This document shows positions 13,774 to 21,195 of a stretch of DNA of 22,323 bases, piece after piece. The notes under the pieces were generated by a model, which was not told where the DNA came from, did not search any database, and saw nothing but the letters and a program-made list of their open reading frames with translations. This DNA comes from Candidatus Woesearchaeota archaeon (lineage in GTDB: Archaea > Nanobdellota > Nanobdellia > Woesearchaeales > GW2011-AR4), in contig JACPMQ010000019.1 of assembly GCA_016185955.1 (NCBI GenBank), forward strand, positions 1-22,323, read 5' to 3'. The first letter of the stretch is position 1, and each line of letters opens with the position of its first letter. The position numbers and the translations under genes were made by a program.

Positions 13774-14718
13774 TTATACTTCCCTAATTAAATCTTCTGG
13801 CATTTCTTTTGCTGTTTCCTTAGAAGCGTCTTTAGCAGTTGTTTCTTTTAGTGCAATCTCATTCTTAATCGCGGTTATTACTTTAGCTTTTCTTGCGCCT
13901 AAATCAGCAAGAAACTCTTTAGTCGCTATTTTAGAAGAAACTAGCATATTGAAGAGGTTTTCATTTATGCGCAAGCATTTGTTTAAGACGAGCAGATTTA
14001 TATCCGTATCCCATTTAATCTTCTTTTGGTTCATTATAACCATAAGCTCGTTCAGTTTTTCAAACGAGCTTAAGATGCTGTTAAAAATCAGCTCTATGCT
14101 TACCGTATCAATGTTTTTGATGAATATTTGCTTGCCTTGTTTCACTGTAAGCGCAAGTATCTCGCTAAGGACATCCTCAAAAGAGGATATATATATGTAT
14201 ATGCTATTAATTTCTCTTTTTTGTATTGAGCTATCTTCTATTTTGCTCATAACCCTTTCAAGGTTCTGCCTAAACAAAAGCATAGAAGATCTTAGCCTAT
14301 TGACTTTTTCCTTTAATGAAATGTCATAAAGTTCGCTAAGTATTACATCCTGCTTTATTGAAACTAGTTTTGACGTTACAATTGCAAGCAGCATCAATCC
14401 AAATATTACTTCGGCAGTTGCAATAAACTTAAAGAATCCAAAAGGCACTATGTCTCCAAAGCCTGTTGTAGTTGCTGTGATAAAGCTGAAATATATGGAA
14501 TCCCTTATTGTATCTACGATTTTTCCTTCTGTGTTGTAAAACAAATAAGAGCTGCCATTTTTAAAAAAAAAGTAAACAAGGCCAAACATTATAACTGTTG
14601 TAAGCCATACTAGCAATATGCGCACAAAGGTAAGCTTGTCAATCCATCTAGCAATGTCTTTTTGTCCAATTTTTTTAAAAAAACTAGGTGATATTTCAAC
14701 TTCCTCAATAATAGGCAT
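13774..14718 (-). CDS. Two-transmembrane potassium-channel-like protein
   Basis: A 314-residue protein of the Ion_trans_2 type. TM1 is about 31-52, the pore helix about 72-82, the selectivity filter TTTGFGD is at 83-89 (the usual form is TVGYGD) and TM2 is about 98-118. About 195 cytoplasmic residues follow, largely helical and charged, with no visible RCK/TrkA-N nucleotide-binding motif, ending in a Lys/Glu/Thr-rich tail. It probably forms a tetrameric K+ channel in the cytoplasmic membrane; gating by an unknown ligand is inference. ATG 14718 is supported by GAGGT about 8 nt upstream on the minus strand. The phenylalanine in GFG is tolerated in known K+ channels, so ion selectivity need not be lost. 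Confidence 0.88.
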   Translation of the reverse strand: MPIIEEVEISPSFFKKIGQKDIARWIDKLTFVRILLVWLTTVIMFGLVYFFFKNGSSYLFYNTEGKIVDTIRDSIYFSFITATTTGFGDIVPFGFFKFIATAEVIFGLMLLAIVTSKLVSIKQDVILSELYDISLKEKVNRLRSSMLLFRQNLERVMSKIEDSSIQKREINSIYIYISSFEDVLSEILALTVKQGKQIFIKNIDTVSIELIFNSILSSFEKLNELMVIMNQKKIKWDTDINLLVLNKCLRINENLFNMLVSSKIATKEFLADLGARKAKVITAIKNEIALKETTAKDASKETAKEMPEDLIREV

Positions 14719-14801
14719 AGTCTATACCTCTTGCAAAATTTTGGTTTTATGAATTGGGGATTTTTTAAGTGAATATCTGTTATTTAAACCCTTCGAAAAT
14801 G

Positions 14802-14860
14802 CCAGTATCTATGCAAGTAGCTTTTATTTTTGAAAATAATTCTTGTTTGTGTAGATACTG
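14802..14860. repeat. Inverted repeat CAGTATCTA ... TAGATACTG
   Basis: Nine-bp perfect arms (14802-14810 and 14852-14860), extended by a CAAG/CTTG pair further in, around an AT-rich loop. It directly abuts the larger structured element. Confidence 0.65.
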
Positions 14861-14864
14861 AATG

Positions 14865-15072
14865 GTAACTGCTGACAATATAAGTGGCTGCTCCAGAGCC
14901 GCGCTACAGGCAAAATGGCGCATCTTGATTGTTATTATAGCAAAAATTATTTTGCGCATACACGCCATTTTGATAGCACACTTAACATTCTTCTGCCAGG
15001 CTACCGCCCCTTATTTTGGAGCAGCCACTTTAAGTTTCATACATATTTAGAATAAGAGGTGTTAGCGGTTAC
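14865..15072 (+). ncRNA. Candidate structured RNA or miniature inverted-repeat element
   Basis: Four nested helices. Outer: GTAACTGCTGACA (14865-14877) with TGTTAGCGGTTAC (15060-15072), 13 pairs of which two are G-U only if plus-strand RNA is formed. Second: AAGTGGCTGCTCCA (14882-14895) with TGGAGCAGCCACTT (15017-15030), 14 perfect pairs. Third: CAAAATGGCG (14911-14920) with CGCCATTTTG (14963-14972), 10 perfect. Apical: GCAAAA/TTTTGC (14940-14955) with a 4-nt loop. It is more GC-rich than the flanks. I could not match it to SRP RNA or RNase P RNA. It may be a folded RNA (plus strand favoured by the wobble pairs) or a small mobile element with terminal inverted repeats; no target duplication is visible. 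Confidence 0.5.
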
Positions 15073-15082
15073 GATTATTAAA

Positions 15083-15439
15083 CTAATACCTATCCTTAAT
15101 TTGCGAAACTTGTTTTATCAATTCATCAGCAGTTGTATCATCCCTTATAAGATTTTTTTTGCCGCAGTAGGGGCATGCAATCCTCACTCTTGAGTTTTTT
15201 CTTATGGAAAACTTGTATCTGCAGTCTATACATATAACTGGAACTACATCAGGATTTGGATTTGCTGAAAAGGACTCTTTATCTTCTCTTATTGTAGGGC
15301 TTTCCTGTTTAAAGCTTTGAGTAGAGCAATTTACGCATACCACTTTTCCTTCACTATTGTACCTTATGCCTTCAATGCTGAATTTTCCTTTGCATAAAGT
15401 GCATAAGTAATTTGCCTCGCTTTTTGTGTCTTCACTCAT
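15083..15439 (-). CDS. Double zinc-ribbon protein
   Basis: A 118-residue cytoplasmic protein with two four-cysteine sites: C13-x2-C16 with C35-x2-C38, and C70-x2-C73 with C89-x2-C92 (ACPYCGKK). Each is spaced as in zinc ribbons, joined by a Ser/Pro/Asn-rich linker (about 40-65). I do not recognise a named family. Ribbons of this kind bind nucleic acid or proteins. GGTGA lies 5 nt before ATG 15439. It is the last gene of a three-gene minus-strand cluster, 27 nt after the coiled-coil gene, so it probably acts with those two products. Confidence 0.75.
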   Translation of the reverse strand: MSEDTKSEANYLCTLCKGKFSIEGIRYNSEGKVVCVNCSTQSFKQESPTIREDKESFSANPNPDVVPVICIDCRYKFSIRKNSRVRIACPYCGKKNLIRDDTTADELIKQVSQIKDRY

Positions 15440-15466
15440 AATTTCACCATCTCTGCCGCTATCTTC

Positions 15467-15865
15467 CTATCTTTTATTTCCGAAATAAAACATTTTTTCT
15501 ATGGCAACATCTTCTGAGGTATAATCTCCGTATCTTGGCTTTACTTTCTCATTATTTGAGTTATTCGCCTGGTTTCTTTGCATATTCTGCTGGTAAATTC
15601 TTGTGGCATTAGTGTCGCTATTGTTGCTTGCGCTATTTACATTTGCCTCGCTTACTCTTGCTTCAGATTTTGCCGCTGCATTTTCGCTTACTTGTTTTTT
15701 TAGGCTGATGATTTCCTCATTTAGTTTGCCTATCATGCTATGGATGCTATTTATGTCGCTCAACAGCTTCTTGTTGCTCATCTCAAGCATAATTTCAAAT
15801 TTTTTTTGGAGCAAATATTCCTGAGGACTTTGCTGGGAATTGCTCTGCAATATTATCTTTTCCAT
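15467..15865 (-). CDS. Coiled-coil protein of unknown function
   Basis: A 132-residue protein. Residues ~17-60 form a heptad-like helix (KFEIMLEMSNKKLLSDINS, then IHSMIGKLNEEIISLKKQV), likely an oligomerising coiled coil. A low-complexity Ala/Asn/Ser linker (about 62-108) leads to a short ordered C-terminus with YGDYTSEDVAIEKMFYFGNK. The conserved-looking tail may be a docking peptide. No known family is recognised. A GAGATGG ribosome site precedes ATG 15865, and the gene sits 22 nt after the solenoid gene and 27 nt before the zinc-ribbon gene in one transcription unit. Confidence 0.7.
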   Translation of the reverse strand: MEKIILQSNSQQSPQEYLLQKKFEIMLEMSNKKLLSDINSIHSMIGKLNEEIISLKKQVSENAAAKSEARVSEANVNSASNNSDTNATRIYQQNMQRNQANNSNNEKVKPRYGDYTSEDVAIEKMFYFGNKR

Positions 15866-15887
15866 GCTTCCATCTCTGATTATTCCG

Positions 15888-16625
15888 TTATTCTGTGAAA
15901 TTTTCTTCTATAAATTGCGCCATCATCTGATTTCCAGCAAGCCCGTAAGCCTCCAATGCCTTTGATACTTGCTCTTCTTTTAGGCACATATCCCCTACCA
16001 AGTTTAGTTTTTCTTTGTCGTCCGCTATCTGAAAAGCCTTTATTGCATAATTATATTGTTTTTCCTCAAGGCATTTATTGCCAAGCTCCACTAATTTTTG
16101 CTTGTCTTTCATTGTGGAGAATATTTCAAATGCGTAATCAAACTTAAATTTGCTTATGCACTGATCGCCAACTTCAATAAGCTTGGCATTATCTCCTATT
16201 GCGACAAATGCCTGTATGGCATATTCCAATCTTCCGTCTTCAAGGCATTTTTTTCCCAATTCAAGCAGTTTTGCCTGATTGTTTGAAAGCTTATACACTT
16301 CAATGCAGTTATTAAATTGGGCTAGCCTTTCATAATCGCTTGCAACTTCATTTAATTTATCGAGATTTCCTGCCAAGACAAAGGATTTAACAGCATCGCT
16401 AAGGTTGCCCTTTCTTCTGTATTCTTCTCCTACTGCGCTTAGAAGCTCAAATTTGAGCTCAGAACTGAACATTGATAAGTTAATCCTGTCCAATCCTTTT
16501 TTTAATAGAGAAGGCAAAATTCTGTTGAACTTATTTGCATCTTGTTTTGCACTTGCACTTATCAGCTTTGCATTGCTTTCTACTATGTCCCCTACCATTT
16601 GTTGAATTATTTTTTCATTTTCCAT
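15888..16625 (-). CDS. Alpha-solenoid protein with six exact 29-residue repeats
   Basis: A 245-residue cytoplasmic protein. After a 60-residue helical N-terminus, residues 61-234 divide into six gapless 29-residue units. Each begins near KLxELGxKCL and ends near AIxAFxxxGDxx, for example KLVELGNKCLEEKQYNYAI and its neighbours. The pattern is TPR-like but shorter than the 34-residue standard. Such solenoids are protein-binding scaffolds; the partners may be the coiled-coil and zinc-ribbon proteins encoded directly downstream. AGGTGA precedes ATG 16625, a good ribosome site. A cysteine recurs at the same place in four repeats (KC, QC, KC, MC), which is structural or chance. Confidence 0.8.
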   Translation of the reverse strand: MENEKIIQQMVGDIVESNAKLISASAKQDANKFNRILPSLLKKGLDRINLSMFSSELKFELLSAVGEEYRRKGNLSDAVKSFVLAGNLDKLNEVASDYERLAQFNNCIEVYKLSNNQAKLLELGKKCLEDGRLEYAIQAFVAIGDNAKLIEVGDQCISKFKFDYAFEIFSTMKDKQKLVELGNKCLEEKQYNYAIKAFQIADDKEKLNLVGDMCLKEEQVSKALEAYGLAGNQMMAQFIEENFTE

Positions 16626-16785
16626 AAAAATTCACCTGTCCTTTTTTATCCTTTTTTGTTTTTTATTATCTTTTATTATCTTGTTTTATTATTTTTTGCC
16701 TATCAATTAGCTTATTTGCTAAAGGCAATTAGATGTAACTGTGCTAGTATATAAATGTTACGTTTTTGTATACTACTATACATAT

Positions 16786-16844
16786 AACACTAAAATGTAT
16801 ATATTTTGGTGGTGTAAATTTAGTGTTTTGAAACACCACCAAAA
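16786..16844 (+). promoter_or_regulatory. Overlapping inverted repeats upstream of the suf TATA box
   Basis: TTTTGGTGGTGT (16804-16815) and ACACCACCAAAA (16833-16844) are 12-bp perfect arms. A second, competing pair is AACACTAAA (16786-16794) with TTTAGTGTT (16819-16827). A third is GTGTTT/AAACAC (16823-16836). The right-hand arm touches the BRE/TATA region, so a bound protein there would interfere with TFB and TBP. Confidence 0.6.
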
Positions 16845-16845
16845 A

Positions 16846-16857
16846 ATTTATATATAT
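16846..16857 (+). promoter_or_regulatory. TATA box of the suf operon
   Basis: AATTTATATATA just after the ACCACCAAAA arm. The expected start of transcription is near 16877, giving a leader of about 38 nt with AAGGT (16905-16909) before ATG 16915. Confidence 0.6.
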
Positions 16858-16858
16858 C

Positions 16859-16872
16859 TTAACAATTGTTAA
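16859..16872 (+). promoter_or_regulatory. Perfect 14-bp palindrome, candidate operator
   Basis: TTAACAATTGTTAA lies between the TATA box and the predicted transcription start. A repressor dimer here would block polymerase recruitment. The protein encoded immediately downstream is the obvious candidate, but this is inference. Confidence 0.5.
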
Positions 16873-16914
16873 TTAGCAGTACATTAATTTTTATTATATA
16901 ACAAAAGGTAAAAA

Positions 16915-17295
16915 ATGCACGGACAAATGCCTCAGGAAATAGAAGTATGGTATGTAATACCAGCTTTGCGAAGGGAGCTTGCTAAAGTAATGATTAAGGA
17001 CTTTAAGCTAACACAAAAAAAGGTTGCGGCATGCATGGGCATAACAGAGGCAGCAGTTTCCCAATATTTAAGCTTAAAACGAGCCAAAGAAGTGCTTTTT
17101 GGCAAGGAAATTCTGGCTGAAATAAAAAAATCTGCAAAAAAGGTTGTTGCAGACAATTCTTTATTGATTCCTGAAATAATAAGGCTTTGCAAGCTTACAC
17201 AAGTAAAGCGCATAATGTGTGGCATACATAAAAGACAGGATGCAAAATTACCGGCATCATGCGACATTTGCTTTGAAAGAGAAATTGAAAAATGA
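16915..17295 (+). CDS. HTH transcriptional regulator with C-terminal cysteine cluster, first gene of the suf operon
   Basis: A 126-residue protein. The N-terminus (EIEVWYVIPALRRELAKVMI) and the HTH (about 30-55, LTQKKVAACMGITEAAVSQY) match my memory of the archaeal regulator family COG2522. After a helical linker the C-terminus holds C92, C102, C116 and C119 (C-x9-C-x13-C-x2-C), a possible metal or Fe-S site; C40 lies inside the HTH. Its stop overlaps the sufB start (ATGA), so it is translationally coupled to the assembly genes. I infer a sensor that reads Fe-S or iron status and controls its own operon through the upstream dyads, the role SufR or IscR plays elsewhere. AAGGT precedes ATG 16915. 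Confidence 0.8.
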   Translation: MHGQMPQEIEVWYVIPALRRELAKVMIKDFKLTQKKVAACMGITEAAVSQYLSLKRAKEVLFGKEILAEIKKSAKKVVADNSLLIPEIIRLCKLTQVKRIMCGIHKRQDAKLPASCDICFEREIEK

Positions 17296-18698
17296 CAACA
17301 AGCCAGATTTTAGAGATAAACAGGGCAAATTACGATCATTACAATGAAGATAGGTATATCTATAAAGCAAAGCCCGGCTTAAGCAAGGAAATTGTAGAGG
17401 AAATTTCAAGGCAAAAGAACGAGCCTGAATGGATGCTTAAAAAAAGGCTTAAAGCCTTTGAAATATTTGAAAAAATGCCCATGCCAAACTGGGGGCCTAG
17501 CTTAAGCGAGCTTAACTTAAATGAAATAATCTTTTTCCAAAGGCCTGATGCAAAGAAGAATGCAAAAAGCTGGGATGAGGTTCCTGAAGACATCAAAAAA
17601 ACATTTGAAAGATTAGGCATCCCTGAAGCAGAAAGAAAAGCATTGGCAGGAGCCGGCACCCAATATGAATCTGATGTTATCTACCATAACCTTAAAAAAG
17701 AGTGGGAAGACAAAGGAGTTATTTTTCTTGATTGCGACGAAGCATTGCAAAAACATCCTGATTTAATAAAAAAATATTTTATGACTTCCTGTATTAGCCC
17801 AACATTGCATAAATTTGCTGCCTTGCATGCTGCCGTTTGGTCCGGCGGCACATTTATCTATGTTCCCCCGGAAGTTAAAGTAAGCATGCCCTTGCAAGCA
17901 TACTTCAGGATGAACGCAAAAAAGGGAGGGCAATTCGAGCACACATTAATAATTGTAGACAAAGGCGCTGAAGTTCAGTATATTGAGGGATGTTCCGCTC
18001 CGCAGTATAACGCCAATTCACTTCACGCTGGCTGTGTTGAAATTTTTGTGATGGAAAATGCAAGAGCGCGCTACTCAAGCATTGAAAACTGGAGCAAAAA
18101 TACCTATAATTTAAACACCAAGCGCGCAATTGTGGAAAAAAATAGTGTCATTGAATGGGTAAATGGAAATATGGGCAGCAAAGCTACAATGCTGTATCCA
18201 ACTTCTGTTTTACTCGGAGAAAATGCAAAATCAGATTTTATAGGAATAGCATTTGCAGGAAAGGGGCAGAACCAAGATACAGGGACTAAAGTGTATCATC
18301 TTGCTCCAAACACAACTTCCACAATAAAGTCAAAAAGCATAAGCAAGGATGGCGGCATTACAACTTACCGCGGCTTGTTGCACATAAAAAAAAATGCTTC
18401 AAACTGCAAGAGCCATGTCCAATGCGACGCTCTTATGGTGGATAATATTTCAAAAAGCAATACTATTCCTTACATGGATGTAAAGGAAAAGGAAGTTGAG
18501 CTAGGGCATGAAGCCACTGTGGGAAAAATAAGCGACGAGCAGCTTTTTTATCTCATGAGCAGGGGCTTGAGCAAAGAAACAGCAACTCAAATGATAGTCT
18601 CTGGCTTTATAGAGCCTGTTGTAAAGGCATTGCCTTTAGAATATGCTGTTGAGCTTAACAGGCTAATAGAGCTTGAAATGGAAGGTTCTCTCGGCTAA
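17292..18698 (+). CDS. sufB: Fe-S cluster assembly scaffold SufB
   Basis: A 468-residue protein, normal length. SufB is the core of the SufBC2D scaffold on which nascent clusters are built in the cytoplasm. The C-terminal beta-helix holds the conserved cysteine C378 in SHVQCDALMV and E407 in LGHEATVGKI, 29 residues apart like C405 and E434 of E. coli SufB; the C-terminal SRGLSKETATQMIVSGFIEP region, which contacts SufC, is intact. The N-terminus has the usual PEWMLKKRLKAFEIF segment. It overlaps the regulator by 4 nt and sufD begins 4 nt after its stop. No E. coli-type N-terminal CxxCxxxC motif is seen. Confidence 0.96.
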   Translation: MTTSQILEINRANYDHYNEDRYIYKAKPGLSKEIVEEISRQKNEPEWMLKKRLKAFEIFEKMPMPNWGPSLSELNLNEIIFFQRPDAKKNAKSWDEVPEDIKKTFERLGIPEAERKALAGAGTQYESDVIYHNLKKEWEDKGVIFLDCDEALQKHPDLIKKYFMTSCISPTLHKFAALHAAVWSGGTFIYVPPEVKVSMPLQAYFRMNAKKGGQFEHTLIIVDKGAEVQYIEGCSAPQYNANSLHAGCVEIFVMENARARYSSIENWSKNTYNLNTKRAIVEKNSVIEWVNGNMGSKATMLYPTSVLLGENAKSDFIGIAFAGKGQNQDTGTKVYHLAPNTTSTIKSKSISKDGGITTYRGLLHIKKNASNCKSHVQCDALMVDNISKSNTIPYMDVKEKEVELGHEATVGKISDEQLFYLMSRGLSKETATQMIVSGFIEPVVKALPLEYAVELNRLIELEMEGSLG

Positions 18699-18702
18699 AT
18701 TT

Positions 18703-19953
18703 ATGCTATATTACCATACAAAAATGAAACACAATGCTCTAGAGACACTGGAATCTAACAACGAATATTTTATTAAAGGTTTTTCGGAAAAAAACAAAGA
18801 GCCGGAATGGATGCTAAACAAAAGGCTTGAAGCTTACCACTTCTTTAAAGAGTCTCAAATGCCCAATTTCATTTACGGGCTTGATATAAGCCTGAACGCT
18901 GATTTAAGTTTAGATGCTCTCGACATAAAAAAGCCTAAATCTGAGATAAAAATAAAAAATGCCAACAAGGATGTAATAATTGCGGATTATAAAGAAATGC
19001 TAAAAAATTATGAAAGTGTTTTAAGAGAAAAATTTATGAAAATTGCAAAAGCTAATGGAAAATTCACATATTTCCATAATGCCTTTTTTAACAATCTGGT
19101 TTTTGTTTATGTCCCTAAAAATGTGGATGCTAAAGAAGCTATAGAAGTGTCAACAACAAGCCATGATGCTGCATTTGACCATCTTATCATATTAACAGAA
19201 GACAATGCGCAAGTTAAATTAGTTGAAAACTATGAGTCAAAAACTTTCAATAAAAATGGCGATAAGAAGGATGATAAGAATGGCTATGCAAGCAAAATTG
19301 TTGAGATTTTTGCAGGAAATAGCTCGAAAATAGATTATGGAAACGTGCAGCTGCTGAATGAAAATACAGCAAATTTCACAATAAAAAAAGCTATTATTGG
19401 AAAAAATTCCCTTATCAACTGGATAGATTGCTGCTTTGGAAGCAGAATAACAATGTCGGAAGTTACAACTATTTTAAATGGCGATAATGCTGCAACAAAC
19501 AATTATGGCATATTTTTTGGGAATAAAAGCCAGCAGTTTGATTTGGTTGCAAACTCAATACATAATGCACCTCACACAACATCGGATATACTTACAAAGG
19601 GGGCATTAAGCGGAAGCTCAAAATGCGTTTATCGCGGGTTGGTTAAGATAAACCAGAATGCCTTTGGCTCAAATGGCTACCAAAAAGAGGACACTTTGCT
19701 TTTAAGCAACAATGCTGTCGCTGACTCCATTCCTAACCTTGAAATAGACAACAATGATGTAAGATGCACTCACGGAGCTTCAATTGGAAGGATTGACAAG
19801 GAAAAATTATTTTATATGAGAAGCCGCGGATTAAATGAAAAGCAAGCCACAAAAGAGTATGTAAGGGGATTTTTTGAGCCGCTAATACAAAAAATACAGA
19901 TTAAAAACTTGAGAGAAAAAATGAATGGAATGATAGAAAAAAGAATGGAATAA
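18703..19953 (+). CDS. sufD: Fe-S cluster assembly protein SufD
   Basis: A 416-residue SufB paralogue that pairs with SufB in the scaffold complex. It has the shared PEWMLNKRLEAYHFF N-terminal segment, the beta-helix core and the C-terminal SufC-contact helices. H357 in CTHGASIGR corresponds to the essential histidine of SufD (H360 in E. coli), and the residue equivalent to the SufB cysteine is replaced (YQKEDTLLL), as expected for SufD. The start is uncertain: the frame is open to a TTG at 18673 inside sufB, ATG 18703 is 4 nt after the sufB stop, and ATG 18724 is also possible. None has a clear ribosome site. I prefer 18703, with re-initiation after sufB. Confidence 0.9.
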   Translation: MLYYHTKMKHNALETLESNNEYFIKGFSEKNKEPEWMLNKRLEAYHFFKESQMPNFIYGLDISLNADLSLDALDIKKPKSEIKIKNANKDVIIADYKEMLKNYESVLREKFMKIAKANGKFTYFHNAFFNNLVFVYVPKNVDAKEAIEVSTTSHDAAFDHLIILTEDNAQVKLVENYESKTFNKNGDKKDDKNGYASKIVEIFAGNSSKIDYGNVQLLNENTANFTIKKAIIGKNSLINWIDCCFGSRITMSEVTTILNGDNAATNNYGIFFGNKSQQFDLVANSIHNAPHTTSDILTKGALSGSSKCVYRGLVKINQNAFGSNGYQKEDTLLLSNNAVADSIPNLEIDNNDVRCTHGASIGRIDKEKLFYMRSRGLNEKQATKEYVRGFFEPLIQKIQIKNLREKMNGMIEKRME

Positions 19954-19959
19954 CCCAAA

Positions 19960-21195
19960 ATGCCTGAAACAAGATTATTGGATGCTGAAAAAATAAGAAA
20001 AGACTTTCCGATCTTAAAAAGAAAAGTAAACGGAAAGCCTTTGGTTTACCTAGATAATGCTGCAACAACACAGAAGCCTAAAGTTGTAATTGACGCACTT
20101 AAACATTATTATGAAAACTATAATGCAAACATACACAGGAGCATACACCAATTAGGAGAGGAAGCTACTGCTGCTTATGAGCTTGCGCACAAAAAAGTTT
20201 CTGATTTTATTAACGCTGCTTTTGAAGAGGTTATATTCACAAAAAGCACTACAGAAAGCTTAAATCTTGTTGCTTACTCATTAACCAGCAGCCTCAAAGA
20301 GAATGATGAAATAGCAATAAGCCAGATGGAACACCACAGTAATTTTGTGCCATGGCAGCAGCTTGCGCTTAAAAGGAAATTAAAGCTGAAGTTTATTGAA
20401 ATTGACAGCAAAGGAATTTTAAAAGAGGACAGCATAAAACAAAATATCACAAAAAAGACAAAAATTGTCTCGGTAACGCATGTTTCAAATGTTTTAGGCA
20501 CGATAAACGACATAAAAAAAATTGGAGAAATTGCGCATGAAAACAATGCAATGCTAATAGTGGATTCTGCGCAAGGCATTCCGCACATTCCAGTTAATGT
20601 TAAAAATATTGATTGTGATTTTCTTGCATTTTCCGGGCATAAAATGTTAGGTCCCACAGGAATTGGAGCATTATACGGAAAAAAAGAGATGCTTGAAAAA
20701 ATGGAGCCTTTTCTTTACGGAGGCGAAATGATAAGGGAAGTTACTTTTAAGCATACAAGATTTAATGAATTGCCGTGGAAATTCGAGGCAGGAACTCCAA
20801 ATATTGCGCAAGCTATTGGATTGGGAACTGCAGTGGATTATTTAAAAAAAATCGGAATGAAAAATGTGATGCAGCATGACAAAAAGCTTACAGAATACGC
20901 TTTCAAAAGATTATCGGAAATAAAGGAAGTGGAAATTTACGGTCCGGAATCCAATAAAAGAAGCTCGTTAATTGCATTTAATGTCGAAGGAGTTCATGCT
21001 CATGATGTATCTGCAATTTTAGACAGTAATGGAATTGCCATAAGAGCAGGGCATCATTGCGCAATGCCTTTGGCTTCAAAATTGGGAATTGCCGCAAGCG
21101 CAAGGGCATCATTTTACGTGTATAACACTAAAGAAGAAATAGATAAATTAGCTGAGGGAATTTTTAAAGTAGTTAAAATATTCAATGCAAAATGA
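19960..21195 (+). CDS. sufS: Cysteine desulfurase SufS
   Basis: A 411-residue class-V aminotransferase fold enzyme. It removes sulfur from cysteine with pyridoxal phosphate, yielding alanine and a persulfide for cluster building. The PLP lysine is K228 in FSGHKMLGPTG, the PLP-stacking histidine is in MEHHSN, and the catalytic cysteine is C367 in RAGHHCAMP, the group II (SufS) pattern with a short catalytic loop. YLDNAATTQKP near the start is typical. It begins 6 nt after sufD and overlaps sufU by 4 nt (ATGA), so expression is coupled and a SufS-SufU sulfur relay is likely. Confidence 0.96.
   Translation: MPETRLLDAEKIRKDFPILKRKVNGKPLVYLDNAATTQKPKVVIDALKHYYENYNANIHRSIHQLGEEATAAYELAHKKVSDFINAAFEEVIFTKSTTESLNLVAYSLTSSLKENDEIAISQMEHHSNFVPWQQLALKRKLKLKFIEIDSKGILKEDSIKQNITKKTKIVSVTHVSNVLGTINDIKKIGEIAHENNAMLIVDSAQGIPHIPVNVKNIDCDFLAFSGHKMLGPTGIGALYGKKEMLEKMEPFLYGGEMIREVTFKHTRFNELPWKFEAGTPNIAQAIGLGTAVDYLKKIGMKNVMQHDKKLTEYAFKRLSEIKEVEIYGPESNKRSSLIAFNVEGVHAHDVSAILDSNGIAIRAGHHCAMPLASKLGIAASARASFYVYNTKEEIDKLAEGIFKVVKIFNAK

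Larger units (their letters stand above)
14719..15082. other. 364-nt non-coding gap with strongly self-complementary element
   Basis: Lies between two minus-strand genes. Short open frames on both strands match nothing and are broken by the inverted repeats, so I call no protein. Nested complementary arms span 14802-15072 and are described in the next two entries. The part nearest the channel gene (14719-14801) presumably holds its promoter and leader. Confidence 0.6.
16626..16914. promoter_or_regulatory. Divergent promoter region between the solenoid cluster and the suf operon
   Basis: No gene. The left part (16661-16698) has tandem TTTTATTATCTT-like repeats. The right part (16741-16914) carries the TATA boxes and dyad symmetries described separately. 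A TATATAAA at 16748-16755 reads as TTTATATA on the minus strand and may drive the solenoid cluster with a leader of about 100 nt. Confidence 0.55.

Noticed and set aside
14780..15050. 62-codon open frames on both strands
   Set aside because: They run through the inverted-repeat arms and have no ribosome sites or protein-like composition.
14865..15072. SRP (7S) RNA or RNase P RNA
   Set aside because: CCAGG...GGAGCAGCC on the plus strand recalls SRP helix 8, but there is no GGAA tetraloop and the GGAGCAGCC pairs perfectly with an upstream arm, which helix 8 does not do. No RNase P core motifs (GGAGGAA-type or ACAGAA-type) were found on either strand.
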